NCBI GenBank assembly: GCA_963776675.1
Contig: CAVZNR010000060.1
Coordinates: 1-64,000, forward strand
Source of the DNA: Hyphomicrobium_A sp963776675
GTDB lineage: Bacteria; Pseudomonadota; Alphaproteobacteria; Rhizobiales; Hyphomicrobiaceae
Direction of reading: 5' to 3'
Length of the DNA: 64,000 bases
In this document: positions 46,912 to 55,710 of the stretch, in pieces
How positions within the stretch are numbered: position 1 is the first letter of the stretch
Layout: each line of letters begins with the position of its first letter
Notes under the pieces: model-generated
Told to the model about the DNA's origin: nothing
The model's input: the letters and a program-made list of their open reading frames with translations, nothing else
The model's database searches: none
Position numbers and translations under genes: made by a program

Positions 46912-47148
46912 TCAATCCGACTGCAGGAAAGAGGCGGCAAGCCAAAGGGGCTCGGCGTCGGTGCCGCGGCTCTGGCCGGGGTGAACGCGCTCCTCGGCGA
47001 CCGCTACGCAACCGTTCGGTCCGCACATGGGGCCGGAGCTGAAGGTGGCGGCATTGAGCGCGGCAACGCTCATGGATGTGACGAAGTAGGCAACCGTGTA
47101 GAGACAGGTGATAACACCCAGCGTGCGCATGACCAGATCGAAAGACAT
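46912..47148 (-). CDS. Small hypothetical protein with one membrane segment
   Basis: 78 residues starting MSFDLVMRTLGVITCLYTVA, with a hydrophobic segment to about residue 30 and a mature part containing GPMCGPNGCVAVAEERVHPG. The two cysteines suggest a periplasmic location. ATG 47148 is chosen over 47178 because it leaves a compact signal anchor. Coding is plausible but not proven; a candidate CtrA site lies 112 bases upstream. Confidence 0.5.
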   Translation of the reverse strand: MSFDLVMRTLGVITCLYTVAYFVTSMSVAALNAATFSSGPMCGPNGCVAVAEERVHPGQSRGTDAEPLWLAASFLQSD

Positions 47149-47580
47149 CGCGCGGCCCCCTTTGTTCCTGTGGCTCATTACTCAGCGCCGGCCCCGGCGT
47201 GGCGCTTTTTCAGCGCTCACGATCGCGTCCGACGCCCTTTCACGATATGGAAAGAACGTTTAACGCCACGTTAAGGTTACGCATCGGTGAACGGGACGAT
47301 TCGAGGGAGCCGTCGAGCAGCTCAAGGCATGGATGAGTATCGCTGATTCACGGCTCTTCGAAAACGAGCAGGTTGAGCAACGCAGCGCTGCGAAAGGCTG
47401 ACGGCGTTCGCGCAAAAGAAGCCGGCGCTCATGTTAAGGTTTGCGCCGCTCAAACAACAAGCGTTCGGCCCGCGTAGGCAGAGCGCACGGGACGGAAGAC
47501 GCATGCAACGGTCGGCAGGCTCAACCCTCGCCGGAGCCCGGGTCACGCCGGGAGCCGCGAGCAGGAGGTAAGGAGAAGGT
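47149..47580. other. Long intergenic region upstream of the antiporter gene
   Basis: About 430 bases with no supported gene. It contains a TTAA-N7-TTAA site (47260-47274) and, near the end, AGGAGGTAAGGAGAAGG, a strong ribosome binding site for the ATG at 47581. No clear terminator or RNA gene was found. Confidence 0.5.
47260..47274. promoter_or_regulatory. Candidate CtrA box
   Basis: TTAA-CGCCACG-TTAA is an exact match to the alphaproteobacterial CtrA consensus TTAA-N7-TTAA. It could control the small minus-strand gene or the antiporter gene. In a GC-rich sequence two TTAA at this spacing are unlikely by chance but not conclusive. Confidence 0.45.
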
Positions 47581-49392
47581 ATGCCCGGCGTGTCGTTGCA
47601 GGAGGCGGCCGTTCTGTTGGCGGCTCTGGCGATTGCGGCCCCGCTCGCGCGCTGGCTGGGGATCGGAAGCGTGCTCGGCTACCTGGTCGCCGGCATGCTG
47701 CTGGGCCCCTCCACCATCGGCCTGGTGTTCTCCGACTACGAGGCCAAGGAGATCCTCGACTTTGCCGAGTTCGGCATCGTCCTGCTGCTGTTTGTCATCG
47801 GCCTGGAGCTGCGCCCCAAGCGCCTGTGGGCGATGCGCAACGCCGTCTTCGGGCTCGGCAGCGCGCAGGTCGGCGCCACGGCGCTCGTGCTCGCGATCGC
47901 TGCGCTGGCCTTAGGCGTACAATGGCAGACGGCAATCTTCGTCGGCCTTGCGCTCGCGCTGTCATCGACCGCCTTTGCGCTGCAAGTCATGGAGGAGACG
48001 GGAGACCTGCAGGCGCGCCACGGGCGTCTGGGCTTCGCGGTGCTGCTCTTTCAGGATCTCTGCGCCATTCCGCTGATCGCGCTGGCGCCTATGTTCGCCG
48101 TCAACGGCCTCGACACCGCGCCGCAAATGGATCTGCTCGCGGCCTTCAAGGGGCTCGCGATCATCGCTGCGGTCATTGTGGTCGGGCACTATCTGCTCGA
48201 CCATTTCGTGCGGCTCGTCGCCTTGGCGCGCGTCAAGGAGGCGATGACGGCGACGGCGCTGCTCACCGTTGTTGGGTTCGCCATCCTCATGCAGCAGGCG
48301 GGCGTGCCGGCCTCGCTCGGCGCCTTCATCGCGGGCGCGCTGCTCGCCGAGTTGTCCTATCGCCACCAGCTCGAGGCCGACATCCAGCCCTTCGAGGGGC
48401 TGCTGCTGGGGCTCTTCTTCACCGCCATCGGGATGACCATCGATCTGCGGCTTCTGGTGCAGCAGCCGGGGCAGATCCTGGCGCTCGTCGCCGGTCTCGT
48501 CGCCATCAAGGCGGCCGTGCTCTATGCGCTCGGGCGCTGGCAGGGCCTCGATCCCGGGCCCGCGCGCCGGCTGGCGCTGGCGCTGGCGCAGGGCGGCGAG
48601 TTTGCCTTCGTGTTGTTCACCGTCGGGTTCACCGCAGGCGCACTCACCTGGGAGACGAGCGAGCTTTTGACCATCGTCGTCACGCTTTCGATGGCCACGA
48701 CCCCCATCGTGCTCAAGATCGAGCAGATGTTGTCGCGCCGGCACAAGGTGGCACCCACGTATGATACGCCGCCGGAGAACGACAAGCATGTCATCATCGC
48801 GGGCTTCGGGCGCTTCGGCCAGATCGCCGCCCGCGTTCTCACCGCCAAGCGTATTCCCTTCACCGCGCTGGACATCGATGCCGAGCAGGTGGAGTTCGTG
48901 AAGCGCTTCGGGAGCGAGGCGTTCTACGGGGACGCGAGCCGGCCGGAGATCCTCGACGCGGCGCGGGCGGATTCGGCCCGCGCCTTCGTTCTGGCCATCG
49001 ACGATGTCGAGGCCTCCATGCGCACCGCCGAGCTCGTCAGAAGCCGTTATCCGGATTTGCCGATCTACGCGCGCGCCCGCAACCGCGCCCATGCGCATCG
49101 GCTGCTCGATCTCGGCGTGACGTATCTGCAGCGGGCGACGTTCCTCTCCGCCCTCGACGTCACCAAGCAGCTTCTGAAGGGGCTGGGCATGCCCGATCGC
49201 GAGGCGGAGCGCATCACGCACACGTTCCGCATGCACGACGAACGGCGCCTGACCGAGGACTACAAGCTGGCCAGCGACCTGGATCGCTTGCGCGAGCGCG
49301 CGCGCAGCGACGTCAAGACGTTGGAAAAGCTATTCGAGGAGGATGCCGCCGAGGAGGAACGGCTGCGGGCCGAGGCCAAGGAGGAGAAGTGA
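47581..49392 (+). CDS. Kef-type monovalent cation:proton antiporter (CPA2) with TrkA-N domain
   Basis: 603 residues: about twelve membrane segments (residues 5-385) of the CPA2 family, with LDFAEFGIVLLLFVIGLELR and GVPASLGAFIAGALLAELSY. From residue 401 a cytosolic Rossmann RCK/TrkA-N domain follows (HVIIAGFGRFGQIAARVLTA). A charged coiled tail ends the protein (RARSDVKTLEKLFEEDAAEE). By family it exports potassium in exchange for protons, gated by nucleotides or glutathione adducts. KefB versus KefC is not assignable. Overlaps the next gene by four bases. Confidence 0.9.
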   Translation: MPGVSLQEAAVLLAALAIAAPLARWLGIGSVLGYLVAGMLLGPSTIGLVFSDYEAKEILDFAEFGIVLLLFVIGLELRPKRLWAMRNAVFGLGSAQVGATALVLAIAALALGVQWQTAIFVGLALALSSTAFALQVMEETGDLQARHGRLGFAVLLFQDLCAIPLIALAPMFAVNGLDTAPQMDLLAAFKGLAIIAAVIVVGHYLLDHFVRLVALARVKEAMTATALLTVVGFAILMQQAGVPASLGAFIAGALLAELSYRHQLEADIQPFEGLLLGLFFTAIGMTIDLRLLVQQPGQILALVAGLVAIKAAVLYALGRWQGLDPGPARRLALALAQGGEFAFVLFTVGFTAGALTWETSELLTIVVTLSMATTPIVLKIEQMLSRRHKVAPTYDTPPENDKHVIIAGFGRFGQIAARVLTAKRIPFTALDIDAEQVEFVKRFGSEAFYGDASRPEILDAARADSARAFVLAIDDVEASMRTAELVRSRYPDLPIYARARNRAHAHRLLDLGVTYLQRATFLSALDVTKQLLKGLGMPDREAERITHTFRMHDERRLTEDYKLASDLDRLRERARSDVKTLEKLFEEDAAEEERLRAEAKEEK

Positions 49393-50288
49393 AACCCGTC
49401 ATCTGTGTCGGACACGCTGCGCTCGACTACGTCTATCGCATAGATGCGTTTCCAGCGCAGCCCACCAAGGTGCGCTCGCTGGAGCACATCGAGAGCGGCG
49501 GCGGCATGGCGGCCAATGCCGCGGCCACGATCGCGCGGCTGGGCGGGCCGGTGGAGCTGTGGAGCCGCACGGGCGCCGACGCTGCAGGCGGGCGGATCCG
49601 CGCCTTTCTCGAGGCCGACGGCGTCGACGTAAGCTACGTCAAGGTGTACGAGGGCGCGCGCTCGTCTACCTCCGTCGTCATCGTCGATAGCAAGGGCGAT
49701 CGACTCGTCGTCGGCGAGCGCGACCACGCCATGTCGATGGATCCGATGTGGCTGCCGTTGCATCGCATCGGCGAGGCTGGGGCCGTGATGAGCGACATGC
49801 GCTGGGTGGAGGGCACGCGAGCAGCCTTCGCGGCGGCGCGCATTCAGGGCGTGCCCACGATCCTCGACGCCGATCTGGGCGGTGGCGGCGACTTGCGCGA
49901 GTTCCTGAGTCTCGCCGACTACGCGATCTTCTCCGGGCCCGGGCTCGATACGTTCGTCGAGGGCAACGACGATGCTCAGCGGCTCGCCGCCGTGCTCGCC
50001 ATGGGCGTGCGCCACGCCGGCGTGACGCGCGGCGCGAGCGGTTATTTCTGGACCGCCCAGGACGGTAAGATGGGGCACCAGCCGGCCTTCCCACTGGAGG
50101 TCGTCGATACCACCGGGGCCGGGGACGCCTTTCACGGCGCCTTTGCCTGGGCACTGGCGCAGGGCCGCGCCGCGGCGGACTGCGCGCGGATTGCTGCCGC
50201 GGTTTCGGCCCTCAAGTGCCGCCGCCTCGGTGCGCGCTCGGGGCTGCCGACGCGCCCCGAGCTCGATTCCTTCCTCGCCGACCACTGA
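49389..50288 (+). CDS. PfkB-family sugar kinase
   Basis: 299 residues. The N-terminal ICVGHAALDYVYRIDAFPAQ and GGGMAANAAATIARLGGPVE fit ribokinase/PfkB enzymes, and the anion-hole/catalytic motif DTTGAGDAFHGAFAWALAQG is intact. The closest named family by appearance is the sulfofructose/sugar kinase group, but the substrate is not predictable. GTG start at 49389 overlaps the antiporter stop (GTGA), so the two are co-translated. Confidence 0.85.
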   Translation: MKPVICVGHAALDYVYRIDAFPAQPTKVRSLEHIESGGGMAANAAATIARLGGPVELWSRTGADAAGGRIRAFLEADGVDVSYVKVYEGARSSTSVVIVDSKGDRLVVGERDHAMSMDPMWLPLHRIGEAGAVMSDMRWVEGTRAAFAAARIQGVPTILDADLGGGGDLREFLSLADYAIFSGPGLDTFVEGNDDAQRLAAVLAMGVRHAGVTRGASGYFWTAQDGKMGHQPAFPLEVVDTTGAGDAFHGAFAWALAQGRAAADCARIAAAVSALKCRRLGARSGLPTRPELDSFLADH

Positions 50289-50463
50289 GGGCGGATAATC
50301 AGCACAAGGCCCGCAACAGGCGCACCGTGAGCGCCATAAAGCACCCAGCGACCACCCTGGGGCTTCTCGGCTGCCGGGCGTAGACGCGAGCCATCGGCAT
50401 CGCTAAACCGTGCCTGTCACAAGAGCCACCGGGCGCGACAGCCCGAAAGGAAGGGATGGAGTC

Positions 50464-52476
50464 ATGACCGAGGCGCGCGAGAAGACCACGCCCGTGGACG
50501 CCGTCGCGCACAAGGACATGGCAAATGCCATCCGCGCCTTGGCGATGGACGCGGTGCAGGCGGCCAAGTCCGGCCACCCCGGCATGCCCATGGGCATGGC
50601 CGACGTGGCGACCGTGCTGTTTCGCGACTTCCTGCGCTTCGACGCTTCCGACCCCGTGTGGCCCAACCGCGACCGCTTCGTGCTGTCGGCGGGGCACGGC
50701 TCGATGCTGCTGTATGCGCTGCTCTACCTCACCGGCTACCCGGGAATGAGCATCGACGACATCAAGCGCTTTCGCCAGCTCGACTCCAAGACCGCCGGCC
50801 ACCCCGAGTACGGACATGCCCCCGGCATCGAGACCACGACCGGACCGCTGGGGCAGGGGATTGCCAACGCGGTGGGCATGGCGCTGGCCGAGCGCATGCT
50901 GAACGCGCGGCTCGGCGACGACGTCATCAATCACTACACCTACGCCATCGCCGGCGACGGCTGCCTGATGGAGGGCATCTCGCATGAGGCGATCTCGCTC
51001 GCGGGCCACCTGGGCCTCGGCAAGCTGATCCTCTTGTTCGACGACAACGGCATCTCCATCGACGGCTCGACCAGCCTTGCCGTGTCCGACGACCAGCCCG
51101 CACGTTTCCGCGCGAGCGGCTGGAACACGGCGAGCGTCGACGGGCACGATCCCAAGGCCGTCGCCGACGCCATCGCCAAGGCGCGTGCAGATTCCTCCAA
51201 GCCCTGGCTCATCGCCTGCAAGACGACGATCGGCTACGGAGCGCCGACCAAGGCCGGCAAGTCCTCCACGCACGGCGAGCCCTTGGGCGAGGAGGAGATC
51301 AAGGGCACGCGCGAGAAGCTTGGCTGGCCCTATCCGCCGTTCGAGGTGCCCGAGGGCGTGCTCGCGGCGTGGCGCGCCGCCGGTGAGCGCGGATCGAAGG
51401 AGCGCGCCGCCTGGAAAGCGCGGGTCGCGGGCAACGAGGCCGCCACGACCGCGCTCAGCGGACCCGCAGGCGCGACGCATATGCCCGACGTCGTCAAGGC
51501 CATCGCGGCGGCGAAGTCGGCCTTCGCGGGCGACGAGGCCAAGAAGGCGACGCGCGTGTGGTCGCAGCTGACGCTGGAGCACGTTCTGCCGGTGCTGCCC
51601 GAGCTGATCGGCGGCTCGGCCGACCTCACCGGCTCCAACGGGACCCGCACCAAGCTGCACACGGCCATTTCCAAAGGCGACTTCTCCGGCAACTACATCC
51701 ACTACGGCGTGCGCGAGCACGCGATGGGCGCCATGATGAACGGCATCGCCCTCAACGGCGGGTTCATTCCCTACGGCGGCACCTTCCTCGTCTTCACGGA
51801 CTACTGCCGCGCCGCCATCCGCCTGTCGTCGCTGATGCGCCTGCGCGTCATCTACGTGATGACGCACGATTCCATCGGGCTGGGCGAGGACGGCCCCACG
51901 CACCAGCCGATCGAGCACCTGGCGGCGTTGCGGGCCATGCCGCATCTCCTCGTCATGCGCCCCGCCGACGGTGTGGAGACGGCCGAGTGCTGGGAGATTG
52001 CTCTGCTGCACACTCAGAACCCGTCGATCCTCGCATTGTCGCGTCAGGCGGTTGTCAATGTTCGCAAGTCCCCGACGGGCGAGAACCTGAGCGCCAAGGG
52101 GGCCTACGTTCTCACCGAGCCCGAAGGCGGGCGCGACGTCACGCTGATCGCGACCGGCTCGGAGGTCGGCATCGCCGTCGACGCGGCCAAGACACTCGCC
52201 GGCGAGGGCGTGCGCGCCGCCATCGTGTCGATGCCGTCGATGGAGCTCTTCCGCGCGCAGGATGCAACATACCGCGCATCGGTGCTGGGCAGCGCACCGC
52301 GCATCGCGGTCGAGGCCGGCGTGGCGCAGTGCTGGTACGAGTGGCTGGGCGACGGCGGACGCTTTGTCGGCCTGTCCGATTTCGGAGCGTCGGCGCCGGC
52401 ACCGAAGGTCTACGAGAAGTTCGGTCTCACCGCCGCGACAGTGGCCGAGACCGCGCGCGGTCTTTTGAAGAAGTAA
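50464..52476 (+). CDS. tkt: Transketolase
   Basis: Thiamine-diphosphate enzyme of the pentose phosphate/Calvin pathways. 670 residues: AMDAVQAAKSGHPGMPMGMA, the TPP motif YAIAGDGCLMEGISHEAISL, FRDF and LSAGHGSMLLYALLYLTGY, then VMTHDSIGLGEDGPTHQPIE in the pyrimidine domain. ATG 50464 with GGAG upstream. Followed 12 bases later by pgk; the gap (GAPDH) gene that usually lies between is absent. Confidence 0.96.
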   Translation: MTEAREKTTPVDAVAHKDMANAIRALAMDAVQAAKSGHPGMPMGMADVATVLFRDFLRFDASDPVWPNRDRFVLSAGHGSMLLYALLYLTGYPGMSIDDIKRFRQLDSKTAGHPEYGHAPGIETTTGPLGQGIANAVGMALAERMLNARLGDDVINHYTYAIAGDGCLMEGISHEAISLAGHLGLGKLILLFDDNGISIDGSTSLAVSDDQPARFRASGWNTASVDGHDPKAVADAIAKARADSSKPWLIACKTTIGYGAPTKAGKSSTHGEPLGEEEIKGTREKLGWPYPPFEVPEGVLAAWRAAGERGSKERAAWKARVAGNEAATTALSGPAGATHMPDVVKAIAAAKSAFAGDEAKKATRVWSQLTLEHVLPVLPELIGGSADLTGSNGTRTKLHTAISKGDFSGNYIHYGVREHAMGAMMNGIALNGGFIPYGGTFLVFTDYCRAAIRLSSLMRLRVIYVMTHDSIGLGEDGPTHQPIEHLAALRAMPHLLVMRPADGVETAECWEIALLHTQNPSILALSRQAVVNVRKSPTGENLSAKGAYVLTEPEGGRDVTLIATGSEVGIAVDAAKTLAGEGVRAAIVSMPSMELFRAQDATYRASVLGSAPRIAVEAGVAQCWYEWLGDGGRFVGLSDFGASAPAPKVYEKFGLTAATVAETARGLLKK

Positions 52477-52488
52477 CACATAGAGCCC

Positions 52489-53691
52489 ATGGATCTCGAC
52501 AGGCTGAAGCCGATCGCCGACGTTGACGTCGCCAACAAGCGCGTGCTCGTGCGCGCCGATCTCAACGTTCCGGTCAAGGACGGGACCGTCACCGATGCCA
52601 CGCGGCTCGAGCGGCTGCTGCCGGGCTTGCGCGACTTGTGCGAGCGGGGTGCGCGCGTCGTCGTCATCTCGCACTTCGGGCGCCCGAAGGATGGCCCTGA
52701 TCCCGCACTCTCCCTGCATCCGGTTGCAGCGAAGCTCGGCGACCTGCTCGGCCGGCCCATACAATTCGTGCCCGAGTGCGTCGGTCCCACGGCCGAGAGC
52801 GCGGTCAACGCGCTGGGTCCGGGCGAGATCGCGGTCTTGGAGAACCTGCGCTTCCACAAGGGCGAGGAGAAGAACGATCCCGAGTTTGCGCAGAAGCTCG
52901 CGCGCTGCGGCGATCTTTTCGTCAACGACGCCTTCTCGGCGGCGCATCGTGCGCACGCCTCGACCGAGGGCATCACGCATATCCTGCCGAGCTACGCCGG
53001 CCCGCTGATGCTGGAGGAGATCAACGCGCTGCGCACGGTGCTCGACCAGCCGCAGCGGCCGGTGGCGGCACTCGTCGGCGGCGCCAAGGTCTCGACCAAG
53101 ATCCCGATCCTGAAGCACCTCATCGAGAAGGTCGACAAGCTCATCATCGGCGGCGGCATGGCCAACACTTTCCTGGCTTCGCACGGCGTCGACATCGGCA
53201 AGTCGCTGGCCGAGCCCGACCTCGTCGGGGCGGCGCGCGAGATCATGACGGCGGCCAAGCACAAGGGCTGCGCGGTGGTGCTGCCGGAGGACGCCGTCAT
53301 CGCGCGCGAGTTCAAAAGCGGCGTCGCGCACGCCGTCGTGCCGACGCTGGCGGTGCCGAGCGATGCAATGATCCTCGATGTCGGCCCGAAGACCATCGCG
53401 CACATGACCAACGTCTTGAAAGAGTGCAAGACGCTTCTGTGGAACGGCCCGCTCGGCGCCTTCGAGATTCGGCCCTTCGGGGAGGGCACGTTTGCCCTGG
53501 CGCGTGAGGCCGCTCGCCTCACCAAGGCAGGCGAGCTGGTGACGGTAGCGGGCGGTGGCGATACGGTGGCAGCCCTCAACGCGGCCGGTGCGACGGGCGA
53601 CTTTACCTACGTATCGACGGCGGGCGGCGCCTTCCTGGAATGGCTGGAGGGCCGCGAGCTGCCCGGTGTGGCGGCGCTGGCGCGGGCATGA
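52489..53691 (+). CDS. pgk: Phosphoglycerate kinase
   Basis: Glycolytic/gluconeogenic enzyme, 400 residues. VLVRADLNVPVKDGTVTDAT, VVVISHFGRPKDG, LENLRFHKGEEKNDPEFAQK, NDAFSAAHRAHAST and the C-terminal VAGGGDTVAALNAAG are all present. Co-oriented with tkt and probably in the same operon. Confidence 0.97.
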   Translation: MDLDRLKPIADVDVANKRVLVRADLNVPVKDGTVTDATRLERLLPGLRDLCERGARVVVISHFGRPKDGPDPALSLHPVAAKLGDLLGRPIQFVPECVGPTAESAVNALGPGEIAVLENLRFHKGEEKNDPEFAQKLARCGDLFVNDAFSAAHRAHASTEGITHILPSYAGPLMLEEINALRTVLDQPQRPVAALVGGAKVSTKIPILKHLIEKVDKLIIGGGMANTFLASHGVDIGKSLAEPDLVGAAREIMTAAKHKGCAVVLPEDAVIAREFKSGVAHAVVPTLAVPSDAMILDVGPKTIAHMTNVLKECKTLLWNGPLGAFEIRPFGEGTFALAREAARLTKAGELVTVAGGGDTVAALNAAGATGDFTYVSTAGGAFLEWLEGRELPGVAALARA

Positions 53692-53730
53692 GGACTAAGG
53701 CCGAGCAAGAGCAAAGGTTGCGCGTAGGCG

Positions 53731-54528
53731 ATGTTCGCTGATCTGCAGATCTATGTCGGCGTGTGGCTCGCGGGGCTGGTGAGCTTCCTGAGCCCGTGCG
53801 TGCTGCCGCTCGTGCCGCCGTACCTCGGCTACCTCGGCGGCACCACGATCGAGGAGTTCACGGCCGAGGAGGGCGTGCCGCGCCACGTGTGGAGCCGCGT
53901 CGTTCTGGCGTCGGTTATCTTCGTCTTGGGCTTCACGACGGTGTTCGTCGGCCTCGGTGCGGGAGCCTCCTACTTCGGGCAGCTGATCCAGAGCTACAAG
54001 CGCGAATTAGAGATCTTCGCCGGCCTCATCATCATCGTGTTCGGGCTGCACTTCCTCGGCGTGTTCCGCATCGCGCTGCTTTACCGCGAGGCGCGCTACC
54101 ACGGCACCCACCATCACGGCGTGAGCTACGTCGGCGCCTACGTCATCGGGCTCGCCTTTGCCTTCGGCTGGACGCCCTGCATCGGTCCGGTGCTGGCGAC
54201 CGTGCTGGCGCTCGCCGCCAACGAGGGGAGCCTCGCCACCGGCGTGAAGCTGCTCTTCGTCTACTCACTCGGGCTCGGCATTCCCTTCATCCTGGCGGCG
54301 GTTGCCATAAAGCCGTTCATCTCGTTCATGCAGCGCTTCCGCCGTCACCTCGACAAGGTGGAGAAGGTGATGGGCGCAATCCTGGTGCTGACGGGGCTGT
54401 TGTTCCTGTCGGGCTCGATCAACTGGTTCGGCAGCTGGATGCTCGACACCTTCCCCGGGTTGAGCCAGATCGAGGGGTGGGTGACGCCGAAGGATCTGGG
54501 CACCGAGATCATGCAGCAGGGCCGATAG
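53731..54528 (+). CDS. ccdA: Cytochrome c biogenesis protein CcdA (thiol-disulfide relay)
   Basis: 265 residues, six membrane helices. Paired cysteines sit in VSFLSPCVLPLVPPYLGYLG (helix 1) and AFGWTPCIGPVLATVLALAA (helix 4), the electron relay of the CcdA/DsbD core. It passes reducing power from cytosolic thioredoxin to periplasmic thiols, for example for cytochrome c maturation. ATG 53731. Followed after eight bases by thiD. Confidence 0.93.
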   Translation: MFADLQIYVGVWLAGLVSFLSPCVLPLVPPYLGYLGGTTIEEFTAEEGVPRHVWSRVVLASVIFVLGFTTVFVGLGAGASYFGQLIQSYKRELEIFAGLIIIVFGLHFLGVFRIALLYREARYHGTHHHGVSYVGAYVIGLAFAFGWTPCIGPVLATVLALAANEGSLATGVKLLFVYSLGLGIPFILAAVAIKPFISFMQRFRRHLDKVEKVMGAILVLTGLLFLSGSINWFGSWMLDTFPGLSQIEGWVTPKDLGTEIMQQGR

Positions 54529-54536
54529 GCGCCGTC

Positions 54537-55373
54537 ATGAGCACAGATGGCGAGGTCCGGCCGATCGCGCTCACCATCGCGGGGTCCGATCCGTCGGGCG
54601 GCGCCGGCATCCAGGCCGACTTGAAGACCTTCACCGTGCTCGGCGTCTATGGCGCCAGCGTCATCACCGCGCTCACGGCGCAGTCGACGCAAGGGGTGTC
54701 GGGAATCCATGCCGTGCCGGCGGATTTCGTTGCCAGCCAGATCGATGCGGTTGCCGGCGACTTGAAGGTGGCGGCGACGAAGATCGGAATGCTGAACGAT
54801 GCCGACACCGTGCGCGCCGTGGCGCAGGCGGTGCGGCGCCACAACCTGCACCCGCTCGTCGTCGACCCCGTGATGGTGGCGACGAGCGGCGATTCGCTCA
54901 TGACCGAGGGGCTGGTCGCGGCGTTGCGCGATGAGCTACTGCCGCTCGCTGACGTCATCACGCCCAACCTGCCGGAGGCCGCGCGCCTCCTCGATCGCGC
55001 CGAGGCTGCCGACGAGGCCCAGATGACGGAGCAGGCAGAGGCGCTACTCGCGCTCGGCTGCAAGGCCGTTGTGCTCAAAGGTGGGCATGGCAGCGGCTCG
55101 GAGGCCGTAGACGTCTTCCTGGCGCGGGGCGGCACGCCCGAGCGGTTTGCGCTGCAGCGTATTGCGACGCGTAATACGCATGGCACCGGCTGCACGTTCT
55201 CCGCGGCCATAGCCGCCTATCTCGCCCGCGGCGACGCGCTAGGCCCCGCCGTGGCAGCGGCCAAGCGCTTCGTGCACGGGGCCCTAGAGGCCGGAGCTAG
55301 ACTCGCGATCGGGCAGGGCAGCGGTCCGGTCGATCATCTCTATGCGGTTCGTCCGCCTGCATCGCGTCGATAG
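54537..55373 (+). CDS. thiD: Hydroxymethylpyrimidine/phosphomethylpyrimidine kinase
   Basis: 278 residues, ribokinase-like: ALTIAGSDPSGGAGIQADLK, VYGASVITALTAQSTQGVSG, the HMP-binding DPVMVATSGDSLMTEGL and the ATP-side motif NTHGTGCTFSAAIAAYLARG. Phosphorylates HMP twice for thiamine assembly. ATG 54537 follows the ccdA stop by eight bases. No thiamine riboswitch is visible upstream, as expected for an internal operon gene. A terminator follows. Confidence 0.95.
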   Translation: MSTDGEVRPIALTIAGSDPSGGAGIQADLKTFTVLGVYGASVITALTAQSTQGVSGIHAVPADFVASQIDAVAGDLKVAATKIGMLNDADTVRAVAQAVRRHNLHPLVVDPVMVATSGDSLMTEGLVAALRDELLPLADVITPNLPEAARLLDRAEAADEAQMTEQAEALLALGCKAVVLKGGHGSGSEAVDVFLARGGTPERFALQRIATRNTHGTGCTFSAAIAAYLARGDALGPAVAAAKRFVHGALEAGARLAIGQGSGPVDHLYAVRPPASRR

Positions 55374-55559
55374 CCCGAAAAATGGGGTTTATGACGGTGT
55401 GGCAGGGATGCATCGTTATGGGGGCAAAGCGAATTTACCCACTTGCGATGCAGCCGACCTTCTGCAAAAAAAATAAGCAACACGATGCGCTTGCATCGTA
55501 ACGGGCTCCGGGGGGAGCGTCGGGCGCGCGATTAGGGGCGCCGCCCGATTTGGCTGAAG

Positions 55560-55593
55560 AACCGGTCCGGTTTCTCCGGGCCGGTTTCTTTTT
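55560..55593 (+). terminator. Intrinsic terminator after thiD
   Basis: AACCGGTCCGG (55560-55570), loop TTTCT, CCGGGCCGGTT (55576-55586) with one G-U pair, followed by TCTTTTTG. It lies about 190 bases past the thiD stop in a 337-base gap. An additional ACGATGC/GCATCGT hairpin near 55481-55498 is the only other structure seen there. Confidence 0.75.
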
Positions 55594-55710
55594 GTGCCAT
55601 CGTCTGCCGCGCAAGGGGCGGCTCCATTTTACCAATCGTTGCGTCGTCGCGGTGCAGGAGAGTTTGCGGCAGCGCGATGCTGTCCGGCATGTTTGGCGCG
55701 GAGACACGTG

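Noticed and set aside
50299..53403. Minus-strand open frame of over 1000 codons opposite tkt and pgk
   Set aside because: Both plus-strand genes are unambiguous; the antisense translation is low complexity and has no start signals.
54529..54536. Thiamine (TPP) riboswitch upstream of thiD
   Set aside because: Only eight bases separate ccdA from thiD and no riboswitch core was seen.
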